Part shown: positions 27,204-36,969 of the stretch, in pieces
How positions within the stretch are numbered: the first letter of the stretch is position 1
How the letters are laid out: every line of letters starts with the position of its first letter
NCBI GenBank assembly: GCA_963719805.1
Contig: CAVRDF010000003.1
Location: 620,001 to 684,000 of the forward strand
Reading direction: 5' to 3'
DNA length: 64,000 nt
DNA from: JAMXLO01 sp963719805
Lineage (GTDB): Bacteria > Pseudomonadota > Alphaproteobacteria > Acetobacterales > Acetobacteraceae
Translations under genes and position numbers: made by a program
The notes under the pieces: generated by a model
What the model saw: the letters and a program-made list of their open reading frames with translations, nothing else
The model's database searches: none
What the model was told of the DNA's origin: nothing

Positions 27204-27542
27204 ATGGCCAACGAAGTATTCGAGCGCATCCAGAGCGAAATCGGCGAGACGCCGGTGATGCTGTACATGAAGGGCACCGCGATGTTCCCGCAGTGCGGGT
27301 TCTCGGCGCGCGTGGTGCAGATCCTTACGCACATGGGTGTTCCGTTCAAGACGGCGAACGTGCTGGAGGACGCGGAACTGCGCGATGGAATCAAGCAGTT
27401 CTCGCAGTGGCCGACGATACCGCAGCTCTATGTGAAGGGCGAGTTCGTCGGCGGCTGCGACATCATCACCGAGATGTTCCAGTCGGGCGAGCTGGAGACT
27501 CTGCTGGCCGAGAAGGGCGTGGAGCACAAGACCGAGGCGTGA
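27204..27542 (+). CDS. grxD: Grx4-type monothiol glutaredoxin
   Basis: A 112-residue monothiol glutaredoxin with the CGFS active site at residues 31-34 (MFPQCGFSARVV), the WPTIPQLYVKGEFVGGCDII glutathione-binding segment and normal length. It binds a glutathione-coordinated [2Fe-2S] cluster as a dimer or with BolA and delivers it to target proteins. AGGAG at 27191 precedes ATG. A perfect 13-bp hairpin begins 30 bp after its stop and could end the purL-bolA-grxD transcript. Confidence 0.95.
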   Translation: MANEVFERIQSEIGETPVMLYMKGTAMFPQCGFSARVVQILTHMGVPFKTANVLEDAELRDGIKQFSQWPTIPQLYVKGEFVGGCDIITEMFQSGELETLLAEKGVEHKTEA

Positions 27543-27571
27543 TCGCTCGCTGTTAACGTTTTGTTCGTGAT

Positions 27572-27602
27572 CCGATGCGCACGCTGAAGGCGTGCGCATC
27601 GG
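27572..27602. repeat. Perfect 13-bp hairpin after grxD (paired with a copy at 30911)
   Basis: CCGATGCGCACGC (27572-27584) and GCGTGCGCATCGG (27590-27602) pair perfectly over a TGAAG loop. There is no T-run after it, so intrinsic termination is only possible in a non-canonical form. A 31-bp relative with 4 differences occurs at 30911-30941; both have GTTAAC shortly upstream. Confidence 0.6.
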
Positions 27603-27618
27603 TGCCGCCAGCGCGGCA

Positions 27619-28428
27619 TCATTCAGCGGGTCGATGTTTCCGCCGCCGCGGCAACGCGATCAGCCCCAGCAGGCCCACCCCTAGCAGAGCGATCGAGGCC
27701 GGTTCCGGCACCAATTGAGCGGTGCTGGTGAAGCCGTTGAACAACGTGATCGGCGTCCCGTCCGGCAGCGTCGTCATGACAAGGTCGGCGACATTTGAAG
27801 AGTCTAGCTGAAGCTGGACTGAGCCGCCCAGCGCCGGAGAAAGGAAGAAGCCGGATTCGCCAGGCGAGGCGAGGAAGGTTTCCAGCAACCGCGTTGTGAG
27901 CACCCCTGTCGCCACGTCCAGGTTGGACGAGCCTTTCAGCATTGAACCCGTCGCGAGCGTGATGTCGTCGGCCTGACCGGTTGCTCCCGTGTTTGCAAAG
28001 CCGACGCCGCCGACCGATGCGAGAGCGGGGCCGTTGAGGTTTCCAGGATCCGCCTTCAACACGATGTTGGTGGATGTGAAATTGAGTATCGATGGCGGCG
28101 GGCCGGACGTGTGGGTATCGGTGATGTCGAAATAGAGCCCGTACTGAGTTCCGAATCCCGCAGGCGACACGGGACTGCCATGCAGACTGAAGCCGGTGAC
28201 CACGGAGAAGTAGTGAGCAGCGCCGCTGCCGTCAGGCTGGCCGACATCGCGCAGGGAATTCGTCAGCGAGATCGTATCGGCGATGAACGCGCTCCCCGGG
28301 CCCGCGAGCGGGGTTGATGCACCGGCCGGGTCCCAGCTGAACGGCATCGCATTGGCCAGCGAGGGCGCGGCGCCGGTAAGTGCGGCGGCGGTCATCAGCG
28401 TTGCGAGCCAGGTGTGTTGCGTGCGCAT
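27619..28428 (-). CDS. PEP-CTERM sorting domain protein
   Basis: A 269-residue exported protein. It has an N-terminal signal peptide (TWLATLMTAAALTGAAPSLA, cleavage near ANA), a mid-region of secreted, low-charge beta-rich sequence, and the C-terminal tripartite PEP-CTERM tag: VPEPASIALLGVGLLGLIAL followed by PRRRKHRPAE. Such proteins are processed by an exosortase (EpsH) and are tied to exopolysaccharide or biofilm matrices. Exosortase is not in this window. Start at ATG 28428; longer upstream codons are disregarded because they precede the signal peptide. Confidence 0.88.
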   Translation of the reverse strand: MRTQHTWLATLMTAAALTGAAPSLANAMPFSWDPAGASTPLAGPGSAFIADTISLTNSLRDVGQPDGSGAAHYFSVVTGFSLHGSPVSPAGFGTQYGLYFDITDTHTSGPPPSILNFTSTNIVLKADPGNLNGPALASVGGVGFANTGATGQADDITLATGSMLKGSSNLDVATGVLTTRLLETFLASPGESGFFLSPALGGSVQLQLDSSNVADLVMTTLPDGTPITLFNGFTSTAQLVPEPASIALLGVGLLGLIALPRRRKHRPAE

Positions 28429-28651
28429 TGGTCCTCTAGCCTCCCTCTTCGATAGGGGAGTCAGGGTGCGCGGGGCGGTATCGGGGAGGCTATGCCGACG
28501 TGGTAAAGCGCTGCGAAATGTTGCTCTCAAAAAGTAAAAGCCGGGCTTTTCAATGGCCTTGAGCGGCCTGCGAGGTTTGATGACTTCCGCGACCGGGTGG
28601 TGATAGCCTGCCATTACGCCTCTTTGTCGATGACGACGCGAGGAGGACAGC

Positions 28652-30857
28652 TTGGACGCGCCCGTCACGCATGACCTGTTCGAGTTCGAAGGCTTCAGCC
28701 TGAACCGGCGCAGTGGCGGGCTGTTCCGCCGTGACCTGATTGGCGAACTCACGCCGGTGCCAATTGGTGCGCGCGCACTCGACGTGCTTGGCGTGCTGCT
28801 CGCTCACCCCGGTGAACTGGTGTCGAAGCAGGCCATCATGCGGGCGGTCTGGCCTGGCGTTGTCGTTGAAGAGAAGAACCTGACGGTGCAGATCTCGACG
28901 CTCCGGCGCGTCCTGGACCATGGTCGGATAGAGCGGAGCTGTATCCAGACAGAGGCCGGGCGCGGCTATCGCTTCGTCGCGCCGGTAACGAGGAAGGAGC
29001 AGGACGAGCTACCGCAGGTGTCCTTGCCGGAACCGGCACCGCGTTTCGCGGGGGAGGCTCCGCCACCAGTGCGGCAACCAGCTTGGCGTTATCGCATTGC
29101 GTTGGCTTTTGCCGCGCTGTCGGGTGTGCTGCTGGCCATGGCCTGGACGGGCGGGTGGATCGGCGCAGGCAAGGCGGCGCCGCGCCTGTCGGTCGTTGTG
29201 CTGCCGTTCCAGGACGTTGACGATGATCCGACGGACGATCGTCTGGCGGATGCGATCACCGACGATTTGACCACCGAACTGTCGCGAATCGGCGGCGCCT
29301 CGGTGATCGCGCGGCAATCCGCCTATACCTACAAGGACAAGCCCACCGACGTTCGGCTCATCGGCCGCGAACTTGGTGTGCGCTACGTGCTGGAGGGCAG
29401 CGTCCGCAAGATCGGCGAGCTTCTGCGGATCAATGTTCAGCTGGTTTCCGCTGAGACCGGCGCGCATTTGTGGTCGGACCGGTTCGATGAAGAGATCAGT
29501 CAGCCGGCGGCCGGGCAGCAGCGGGTTGTTGCGCGGTTAAGTGACAGTGTCGGCGACAGCATGGTCGACATTGAGGCGGCCCGCAGCCAGCGGGAGCGGC
29601 CGGCCAATCCTGATGCCTTCGATCTCATTCTGCAGGCCCGCGCGATGCAGCATCTGCCGCAAACCGCACAAAGAGATAGCGATACCCTGGCGCTGTACCG
29701 AGCGCGCGCTTGCTTTGGATCCGCTATCGGTTCCCGCCATGAGAACGATCGCGTATTTCCTGATCGACGGGGCTCCGACGGGCGGCTGGGGCAATTACGA
29801 TAACCTGCGGCGGGCGGAGCGATTGTTGACGAAAGCACGCGAGCTGGCACCTGACTCGCTCGCAGTCCTCAATGTCATGGCCTACTGGCTGCGCACGGTA
29901 GGCCGGTGTGCGGAGGTTATCGAAGCCGCCGAGCAGGCAATCAGGAACGATCCGAACCGAACGCGGATTCAGACCGGACTGTATAACGAGCTTGCCGTCT
30001 GCAAGACGAGAACCGGGCATGCGGAGGAGGAGCTAGCGATACAGGCGCAAGTGGACCAGCTCAACCCGCGCAGCCCGTGGAAATCCAGCCGCTATCGCCA
30101 CCTGGGCTCGGCCTCACTGATGCTGGGCAGGGACCAGGACGCGATCGATTACCTGCAACGGTCGCTTGCGATGCATCCGGGTCTTAGCGGCCTGAATTGG
30201 ACCTATCGCATGTTGGCCGTGGCTTACGCGCGAACCGGTCAAATCGACGAGGCGAAGCGCTGGCTATCGGCTTCGATGCGGCTCTGGCCGCATGACACGG
30301 TGCGCAGCCACTACCCGGAAGATCTCTCGAGCGCGACGTACGCGCAGCAGATCAAGGACTATCAGGCTGGTTTGCGGCTTGCTGGCCTGCGCGACCACGC
30401 CGATGAGGATGCAGACTTCGGTGTTGCGATGGACGCATCGCTGCGCGAAGAGGTGGCGGGGTATACCCCGACCGGCGCGCCGGGCGCGAGACTGATCCGC
30501 ACCGGAGAGTTGGTCCAATTCCTGGCCGAGGCGCGGCCGGTGGTCATCGACACAGTCTCGAATTCCTGGGGCCGCTCGATGCCTGGTGCGATCGGACTCA
30601 AGTTCTCCGGCTTGGGCGGCAGCCTGGCCGGCGAGGCGCAGGACCGACTGCGCCGCAAGATGGCCGAGTTGACCGGAGGCGATCTGACGAGGCCTGTCGT
30701 CGCCGTCGGCTGGAACTCCGAACAATTCGATGGACGTAATCTTGCCCTGCGCCTCGCTGCGCTCGGCTACACGCAGGTCTACTGGTACCGCGGTGGCAGG
30801 GAGGCGTGGGAGGTCGCGGAATTGCCGGAGACCGAACTGGCTCTGCAGGAGTGGTGA
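28652..30857 (+). CDS. CadC-like winged-helix regulator with TolB/TPR and rhodanese-like domains, one frameshift
   Basis: About 735 residues. TTG at 28652 follows AGGAGG at 28641-28646. An N-terminal OmpR-type winged helix (PGELVSKQAIMRAVWPGVVV then EEKNLTVQISTLRRVL) is joined by one membrane helix (about residues 147-165) to a TolB-like domain (RLSVVVLPFQDVDDDPTDDR then LADAITDDLTTELSRIGG). At 29699-29701 an extra C breaks the frame; ERALALDPLSVP and TPR repeats continue to about 30380. The C-terminal rhodanese-like domain (RPVVIDTVSNSW ... YTQVYWYRGGREAWE) lacks the active-site Cys: the loop reads VAVGWNSEQF. It probably couples envelope or redox signals to transcription. The frame break is likely error. 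Confidence 0.82.
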
Positions 30858-30910
30858 CCGGCGCTAATGGCACTGCGCGCGACGGAAGTCGCATAACCGG
30901 GCGTTAACAC

Positions 30911-30941
30911 CCGATGCGCATCCTGACGGCGTGCGGATCGG
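30911..30941. repeat. Imperfect hairpin overlapping the GT2 start
   Basis: CCGATGCGCATCC TGACG GCGTGCGGATCGG is 27/31 identical to the perfect hairpin at 27572-27602. Its right arm contains the GTG start of the glycosyltransferase gene and it is followed by TGTTGTTTT. It may be a second copy of a dispersed palindrome recruited into a translation start, or a terminator of the upstream regulator gene. Confidence 0.45.
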
Positions 30942-31893
30942 TGTTGTTTTGCCAGCGTTCAATGCGGCCGCGTGGATCAGCGATGCGATTGCGTCGGTGC
31001 TGGCGCAGACGCATGCCGACTGGCGGCTTGTCGTGGCCGATGATGGTTCGACGGATGACACGGGTGACATCGCCGCGGGATTTGCCGATCCACGCATTCT
31101 GCTGATCCGGCAGGCGAATGCGGGGGTCTCGGCGGCGCGGAATTGCGGTGCGGCTCATTGTGCGGATGTTGCGTCGGTGCTGTTCCTGGATGCCGACGAC
31201 ACATTGGCGCCTGATGCGCTGTCGCGGTTGGCGTCCGCGCTTGAGAACACGCCGGGCGCGGTAGCCGCCGTGGGTGCCTATACGATCGTCGGGACGCGGC
31301 GAGTGCGGCAATCGGTGGCAGGCGATCTGCTGAAGCGGCTGCTGGTGCGCAACCTGTTTGCCAACGGCGGTCACGTGTTGATCCGCGCTGAGGCGATCGG
31401 CGCGGGGTTCCGCACCGATATCGCCTATGGCGAGGATTGGGAGTTCTGGATCCGGCTGGCGCTGCAAGGACCGTTCGCGGCGGCGGGCGGTGCACCGTTG
31501 CTGTTTGTGCGGCAGCATGACGGCGGTGCGTATCGGCGGCTGGCGGCTGACCCTGCGTCTTTCCGGCCTTGCATGCAGGCGATCTTCGGCAATCCGGCGC
31601 TGCTTGCGCGGTTCGATGCGGAGGCGTTGGCGGCGATCCGCCGGCGCACGCGAGCGGAAAATGCCTGGGTCGTGGGGCGCGAACTGATCAGACATGGAAA
31701 AATCCGCGCAGGCCGCGCTTGGCTGCGACATTCGCTGCGCGAGGCACCGAGCGTCAAGCGGGCCGCACTGCTGGCGGCGTCGCATTTCGGGGTTGGTCCG
31801 TTTGTCCGCTATGCGCGGGCGAACTTGGCTTGCAACGAACCGGCCAGCCCTTGCGGCAGGAAGATGATGAACACCACCAGCAAGGTGCCGTAG
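30931..31893 (+). CDS. Family 2 glycosyltransferase
   Basis: A 320-residue GT-A glycosyltransferase. VRIGVVLPAFNAAAWISDAI and VVADDGSTDDT (first Asp pair), then FLDADDTLAPDAL (DxD-like metal motif, DADD) and EDWEFWIRLALQG with ED as the likely catalytic region, define GT2. No membrane segment is evident, so it acts on the cytoplasmic membrane face, probably in polysaccharide synthesis. It begins at GTG 30931 inside a hairpin. The C-terminus overlaps the convergent livM by 85 bp; the last 28 residues are antisense of livM and may not be functional sequence. Confidence 0.88.
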   Translation: MRIGVVLPAFNAAAWISDAIASVLAQTHADWRLVVADDGSTDDTGDIAAGFADPRILLIRQANAGVSAARNCGAAHCADVASVLFLDADDTLAPDALSRLASALENTPGAVAAVGAYTIVGTRRVRQSVAGDLLKRLLVRNLFANGGHVLIRAEAIGAGFRTDIAYGEDWEFWIRLALQGPFAAAGGAPLLFVRQHDGGAYRRLAADPASFRPCMQAIFGNPALLARFDAEALAAIRRRTRAENAWVVGRELIRHGKIRAGRAWLRHSLREAPSVKRAALLAASHFGVGPFVRYARANLACNEPASPCGRKMMNTTSKVP

Positions 31894-32840
31894 ATGATGT
31901 TGTCCCAGCCGACAGCGCCGGTGCCGAAGAAGATGCGCAGCGATTCAGCGAGCAGGATGGTGATGAACGCGCCAATGGTCGGTCCGAGCAGCACGTAGAT
32001 CCCGCCAACGACAGCGGCGAACACCATCTGCAGCGATACGGATATGCCGCTGACCGTGTCGGGCGAGATGAACATCTGGTATTGGCAATACAGCGCGCCG
32101 GCGAAGCCGGTCATCGCGGCACTGATCAGGGTGATCTTCAGTTTTTCCCAGGTCACATAGACACCGGCGGCGGCGGCGGCATCCTCATCCTCGGCGATCG
32201 CCTCAAGCGCGTAGCGCAGCATGCTGCGATCGACGCGGTAGCGGACGAAGAGTCCTATCGCCCAGATGCCGAGAGCGATCAGATACCATGTGGTCTTGTC
32301 GGTGAACTGCAGCGCGTAGATCGAACTGCCGCCATTGTAACGCTTCGGCGTATAGCCGAGCGAGCCGCCGGTGATGTCGCGGGTGGCGGTGATGACCTGA
32401 AGCACGATGGCGCTGAGTGCCAGCGTCACCAGTGCGAAGTAGTGACCGACAATGCGAAAGCGGAAACAGGGCCACGCGATCACCAGAGCGGTGATCATCA
32501 CCGCGGCCATGGCGACTGGAATGCCTAGCCACGGTGTCAGGCCCAGGTTGTTCCACAACAGCGCGGTCACGTAGGCGCCGATACCCATGAAGCCGCCATG
32601 GCCGAGCGACACCAGGCCGAAGCGGCCCATCACCGACCACGACGTGTACATGAACGACCAGATCAGCACGATGACCAGGATGTGGAGCGGATATGGCTCG
32701 TGGTACACGAACGGCAAGGCGATGAGCGCGGCGCCCGCCAGCAGTGGCCAGTAGCGTGTCACGACCTGCGCGCCATCAGGCCCTGCGGCCTGAGGAACAT
32801 CATCGCGATGAAGAACGCGAAGGCGAAGACGTAGCCCCAT
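31809..32840 (-). CDS. livM: Branched-chain/hydrophobic amino-acid ABC transporter permease LivM
   Basis: Second permease of the first HAAT-family transporter. ORF allows ATG 32840, but it overlaps livH by 82 bp; an internal start near 32765 (VTRYWPLLAGAALIALPFVY) is more likely and would end the overlap with livH. About eight membrane helices; the conserved segment RFGLVSLGHGGFMGIGAYVT and EDEDAAAAAGVYVTWEKLKI (EAA-like coupling loop region) mark it as LivM. It ends convergently over the GT2 3' end. Confidence 0.93.
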   Translation of the reverse strand: MGLRLRLRVLHRDDVPQAAGPDGAQVVTRYWPLLAGAALIALPFVYHEPYPLHILVIVLIWSFMYTSWSVMGRFGLVSLGHGGFMGIGAYVTALLWNNLGLTPWLGIPVAMAAVMITALVIAWPCFRFRIVGHYFALVTLALSAIVLQVITATRDITGGSLGYTPKRYNGGSSIYALQFTDKTTWYLIALGIWAIGLFVRYRVDRSMLRYALEAIAEDEDAAAAAGVYVTWEKLKITLISAAMTGFAGALYCQYQMFISPDTVSGISVSLQMVFAAVVGGIYVLLGPTIGAFITILLAESLRIFFGTGAVGWDNIIYGTLLVVFIIFLPQGLAGSLQAKFARA

Positions 32841-33631
32841 TCCAGGTCGAGATAGAGGCCGCTGACGGAGATGATCTCGGCGAACACAAAGGAGGCGACG
32901 AAGCCGCCGATCATGTTGCCGAGGCCTCCAAGGACACAGATCATGAAGGTGGTGGGGCCGAACGTGAGCCCGAGGAATGGATGCACGTCGTATTGCAGCA
33001 CGAGCAGTGTGGCCGCGAGCCCGGCAAGCGCACCGCCGATGGCCGAGGTGATGATGTAGATACGGCGTGAATTGACGCCCATCAGCGGCATGATCTGGCG
33101 GTCCTGGGCGATGGCGCGGATCGCGGTGCCGGTATAGGTGCGGGCGAGGAACAAGTACAACACGACCATACCGGCGAGCGCGGTGCCGAAGGCAAGGAGC
33201 CGGGCATAGCTGATGTACATGTCGGATACCGCCAGCACCGGCAGGCGCACGCCGAGATGACGGAAATCGATGCCGAACATCACGGTGGCGGCGCTTTGCA
33301 GGAAGAACAGCACGCCGCCGGTGGCGAGCAGCTGGTTGATCGGCGCAGCACCAAGCAGAGGCGCGATCACCAGCACGTGCAGCAGCACACCGAGCGCGCC
33401 AACGCCGGCGATGCAGATCAGCGCGGCGACCAGGTAAGGCACGTGATAGACGGTGAACAGGAAGAACATGCCGTACATGCCGAGCATGATCAGTTCGGCA
33501 TAGCAGATCCAGACGACGTCGATCACGCCGAAGATCAGATTGAGGCCGAGGGCGAGCAGCGCGAGGACGCCGCCGAACAACACACCGTTGATCAGCGCTT
33601 CCAGGAGATAGATGTCGAAGATGTCGGACAC
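32759..33631 (-). CDS. livH: Branched-chain amino-acid ABC transporter permease LivH
   Basis: A 290-residue LivH-type permease with about eight membrane helices. LLALGLNLIFGVIDVVWICY is the typical N-terminal part and TAIRAIAQDRQIMPLMGVNS is the EAA-like loop contacting the ATPases. It lies 4 bp after livF and overlaps the livM reading frame. The pathway is uptake of leucine-type or other hydrophobic/small amides or acids; the exact substrate is set by the livK protein upstream. Confidence 0.94.
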   Translation of the reverse strand: MSDIFDIYLLEALINGVLFGGVLALLALGLNLIFGVIDVVWICYAELIMLGMYGMFFLFTVYHVPYLVAALICIAGVGALGVLLHVLVIAPLLGAAPINQLLATGGVLFFLQSAATVMFGIDFRHLGVRLPVLAVSDMYISYARLLAFGTALAGMVVLYLFLARTYTGTAIRAIAQDRQIMPLMGVNSRRIYIITSAIGGALAGLAATLLVLQYDVHPFLGLTFGPTTFMICVLGGLGNMIGGFVASFVFAEIISVSGLYLDLEWGYVFAFAFFIAMMFLRPQGLMARRS

Positions 33632-33635
33632 GACT

Positions 33636-34340
<705 letters not shown>

Positions 34341-34353
34341 GCGCGAACGTGAC

Positions 34354-34388
34354 CTGGATTGCTTCGTCGCTGCGCTCCTCGCAATGAC
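34354..34388 (+). repeat. Dispersed 'ctggattgc...gcaatgac' element, copy 1
   Basis: A 35-bp element beginning CTGGATTGCTTCGTCGC and ending CTCCTCGCAATGAC. It is a member of a repeat class common between genes in many alphaproteobacteria (reverse complement GTCATTGCGAGGAG...). Here it separates livF and livG. Further copies are at 46001, 51864 and 62479, all in the same orientation. Confidence 0.8.
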
Positions 34389-34419
34389 ACGGCTCGTGCG
34401 TTTCGTGCTGACATGGCGG

Positions 34420-35172
34420 TCATGCGCGGGCCGTCGCGTAGGCTTGGGTTTCGGCGGCATCGGTGCCGAGATAGACTTCGATCACGCGCGGATCTGCGGC
34501 GACTTCGTGCGGCTGGCCTTCGGCGATTTTCTCGCCGTGGTCCAACACCATGACGCGATCGACCACCCGCATCAGCACGCCCATGATGTGCTCGACCCAG
34601 ATGATGGTGATGCCGAGCTCGCTGCGGATGTTGCGCAGCATGTCGGCGGCCTGGTGCATTTCGGTTTCATCGAGACCGCCGAGACTTTCGTCGGCGAGCA
34701 GTAGCTTGGGCTCGGTCGCAAGTGCCTTGGCAAGCTCGAGCTTTTTCAGGCCGGCGGCGCCGAGACCGCTGACAGGTGCGGCGCGGTCGGTGGTCAGCCC
34801 GACGAGGGACAGCGCACGCTCGGCCGCGGCGAACGCGCTGGACTTCGTGGTGCCGTTGCTGCCGTAGAAACCGGCAAGCACGACATTTTCAAAGATCGAC
34901 AATCGGCGGAACGGCCGCGGGATCTGAAAGGTGCGGCCGATGCCGCGATGGATGATGCGGTGCGGCGGCATGCCGGCAATCTCGCGGCCCTGGAACAGGA
35001 TCGAGCCGACCGTTGGGGCGAAGGTGCCCGACAGCATGTTGAAGATCGTGCTCTTGCCCGAGCCGTTCGGGCCGATCAGACCGAGGATCTCGCTGCGCTC
35101 GACCTTGAACGACACATTGCCGACGGCGGTGAAGCCGCCGAAGCGCTTGGTCAGTCCGGCGACTTCCAGCAC
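34420..35172 (-). CDS. livG: Branched-chain amino-acid ABC transporter ATPase LivG (degenerate signature)
   Basis: A 250-residue ATPase. Walker A GPNGSGKST is at residues 34-42, IGRTFQIPRPFRRLSIFENV is the LivG Q-loop, and Walker B is KLLLADESLGGLDETE with the expected Glu after Asp. The ABC signature, normally LSGGQ or LSYGQ, reads LGAAG (GLGAAGLKKLELAKAL), a subfamily variation also mirrored in the second livG of this window. IIWVEHIM supplies the switch His. It lies 29 bp after livK. Confidence 0.93.
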   Translation of the reverse strand: MLEVAGLTKRFGGFTAVGNVSFKVERSEILGLIGPNGSGKSTIFNMLSGTFAPTVGSILFQGREIAGMPPHRIIHRGIGRTFQIPRPFRRLSIFENVVLAGFYGSNGTTKSSAFAAAERALSLVGLTTDRAAPVSGLGAAGLKKLELAKALATEPKLLLADESLGGLDETEMHQAADMLRNIRSELGITIIWVEHIMGVLMRVVDRVMVLDHGEKIAEGQPHEVAADPRVIEVYLGTDAAETQAYATARA

Positions 35173-35201
35173 CTGGCTAACCGCGCGCTTTCAGCACGAC
35201 G

Positions 35202-36521
35202 TCACTGTGTCGCGTAGGGCGAACCTGGCGGCAGCTTGAGCACCGGTTCGCGCTGTTGCTGCGACTTCGGCCAGACCACGTAGCTTTTGTCGTCGATGTA
35301 CTGGATCACCACAGGGAAGGCGCGATCGTTCTGCCCTGCCATGTCCTTGTCCGGACCCTCGAACTGCACGCCGAAGCCGAGCATCGTGCCACCTTCGCCC
35401 AGATCGGTATCCATCGCGGCCTGGCGCAATGCTTCGGCATTGACACCACCATACTTCTTGATGGCACGCGGCAGCACATCGGACAGGAACAGATAAGTGT
35501 TCGACGCGGCCATGCCGAGATGCGGCGACTTGATGATGGTGCCCGGCTTGGCCTTCATGTACGCCTCACCGACCATCTGGATCACCGGCGGCAGTTCCGG
35601 CTTCAGCGACTTCGGGTTGGTGTCCCAGATCGAGATCGGATCGACGTCGAAGAAGTAGTTGGCATCGTTACCAACGGCCTGCTTGATGCCGGTGTAGTCG
35701 GTGTAGCCGGCGCCATGGCCGATCAACGCGCTGAAGTGAAGGCCGCCTTCGCGGGCCTGGCGCAGGAACAGGCTGATGTCCGGGTTGTAGCCAGTGTGCA
35801 GGATCACGTCGGGGCGTGCGCGCTTCAGCTTGGTCACCAGCGACGAAAGATCAGGCGCGGTGACCGAATAGCCTTCGTTGAGCACGACCTGGATGCCGGC
35901 CTTGGCGGCGCCTTCGGCGTTGCCCTTGGCGACGTCGGTGCCGTAGGGCCCGTCTTCGTGGATGATGGCGACGCGCAAGTCTTTCGGGTCTTTGCCGAGT
36001 TGCGATTTCGTGTAGGCGGCGAGCATCTCAGTGGAGGCAAGTCCCCACTGCGTGCCATAGGGCTGCGGGCGGAAGACGTATTTGAGATGGCGATCGCGCA
36101 GCACCGGCGAGGCGATGCAGGTGGTGATCCACATGAACTTCTTGAACTCCTCGATACGCGCCGCGGCGGGCACACATTCGGCCGAGGAGAAGAAGCCCAG
36201 CAGCATGTCCACTTTTTCCTGCTCGATCAGGCGGACCGCTTCGTTGATGGCGACGTCCGGCTTGCTTTGGGCGTCGGCATAGATTGCCTCGATCTTGTAG
36301 CCGTCAATCGGTCCCTTGCTGATGAACCAGTCGATCATCGTCTTGGCGCCGAGATAGTGCAGTTCCGAACCGCCGCCGGCGAACGGGCCGGTCAGGTCAT
36401 AGACGACACCGATCTTCAGCGTCTTATTGGCGTCGTTGGCATGGGCGAGATTCGAAACGATCAGCAGCGATACCGCGATGGCAATCCTGCACAAAGCGGA
36501 CGCCAGCCCTTTTCGGGTCAT
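35202..36521 (-). CDS. livK: Branched-chain amino-acid ABC transporter substrate-binding protein LivK
   Basis: A 439-residue periplasmic binding protein with signal peptide (about residues 1-29, LLIVSNLAHA cleavage) and a type I two-lobed fold: KIGVVYDLTGPFAGGGSELH, QSKPDVAINEAVRLIEQEKV, DMLLGFFSSAECVPAAARIE. First gene of livKGFHM. Divergent from the HAMP hybrid kinase, with 448 bp between. Substrate is not defined; the family takes branched-chain amino acids, amides or aromatic acids. It is the only LivK in the window and could serve both transporters. Confidence 0.94.
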   Translation of the reverse strand: MTRKGLASALCRIAIAVSLLIVSNLAHANDANKTLKIGVVYDLTGPFAGGGSELHYLGAKTMIDWFISKGPIDGYKIEAIYADAQSKPDVAINEAVRLIEQEKVDMLLGFFSSAECVPAAARIEEFKKFMWITTCIASPVLRDRHLKYVFRPQPYGTQWGLASTEMLAAYTKSQLGKDPKDLRVAIIHEDGPYGTDVAKGNAEGAAKAGIQVVLNEGYSVTAPDLSSLVTKLKRARPDVILHTGYNPDISLFLRQAREGGLHFSALIGHGAGYTDYTGIKQAVGNDANYFFDVDPISIWDTNPKSLKPELPPVIQMVGEAYMKAKPGTIIKSPHLGMAASNTYLFLSDVLPRAIKKYGGVNAEALRQAAMDTDLGEGGTMLGFGVQFEGPDKDMAGQNDRAFPVVIQYIDDKSYVVWPKSQQQREPVLKLPPGSPYATQ

Positions 36522-36969
36522 TGCGTTCCCCCATCACTTATTCGTTATGAAGCCTTCCGTCACGCAGCTTAGGTCGGAATTCGCGGTGTCAAGACGTCAA
36601 TCATCCGATTTCGGTGTGGCAATGGGCTCGTTCCCCAGGGGCGTAGTCAATAAACGGTGAATTGAAGCGAGACGACAGTCATCGTACAGCTCCGATCGCG
36701 CATTCCCGATGCAGAATGGCGCGTGCCTGGACTTCATAATATTGCAGGTGGGAACTAGGGATTCTCCAAGATGGCGGTGCCGGGATCAGCAACGATTGCA
36801 TGGCTTCCACATTTCCGTGATCGCGGGCGCGCCGCAACCCTCGGCAAACTCTGGGCGGGTAGACGGCTCGGAGCTATGGCAAATAGAGCATCGAAAACGA
36901 GCCAGCCCCGGAACGGAATTCCGCGCCGGGGCCGTGTGCCCGCAAAGCAATGGCCGGCAGGAGCATCCA
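36522..36969. other. Divergent intergenic region livK / hybrid kinase
   Basis: These 448 bp hold no convincing gene. An open frame continuous with the kinase extends up to 36709 but lacks homology-like sequence. The region must contain both promoters; AGGAG at 36959 is the kinase ribosome binding site. The left part (36560-36670) is relatively AT-rich (GTCAATAAACGGTGAATTG), which fits a promoter. No recognised operator. Confidence 0.45.

Noticed and set aside
28528..28555. AAAAGC-CGG-GCTTTT hairpin upstream of the PEP-CTERM gene as a terminator
   Set aside because: It is in a divergent promoter region with no transcript known to end there; arms are only 6 bp.
34341..34460. A 40-residue extension of livF
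   Set aside because: It translates the dispersed repeat; ATG 34340 gives the normal LivF start.
35256..36572. A 438-residue plus-strand frame
   Set aside because: Antisense of livK, which has clear signal peptide and binding-protein motifs.
36709..36969. An 87-residue N-terminal extension of the giant kinase
   Set aside because: Sequence is unlike any domain and ATG 36970 has its own AGGAG.
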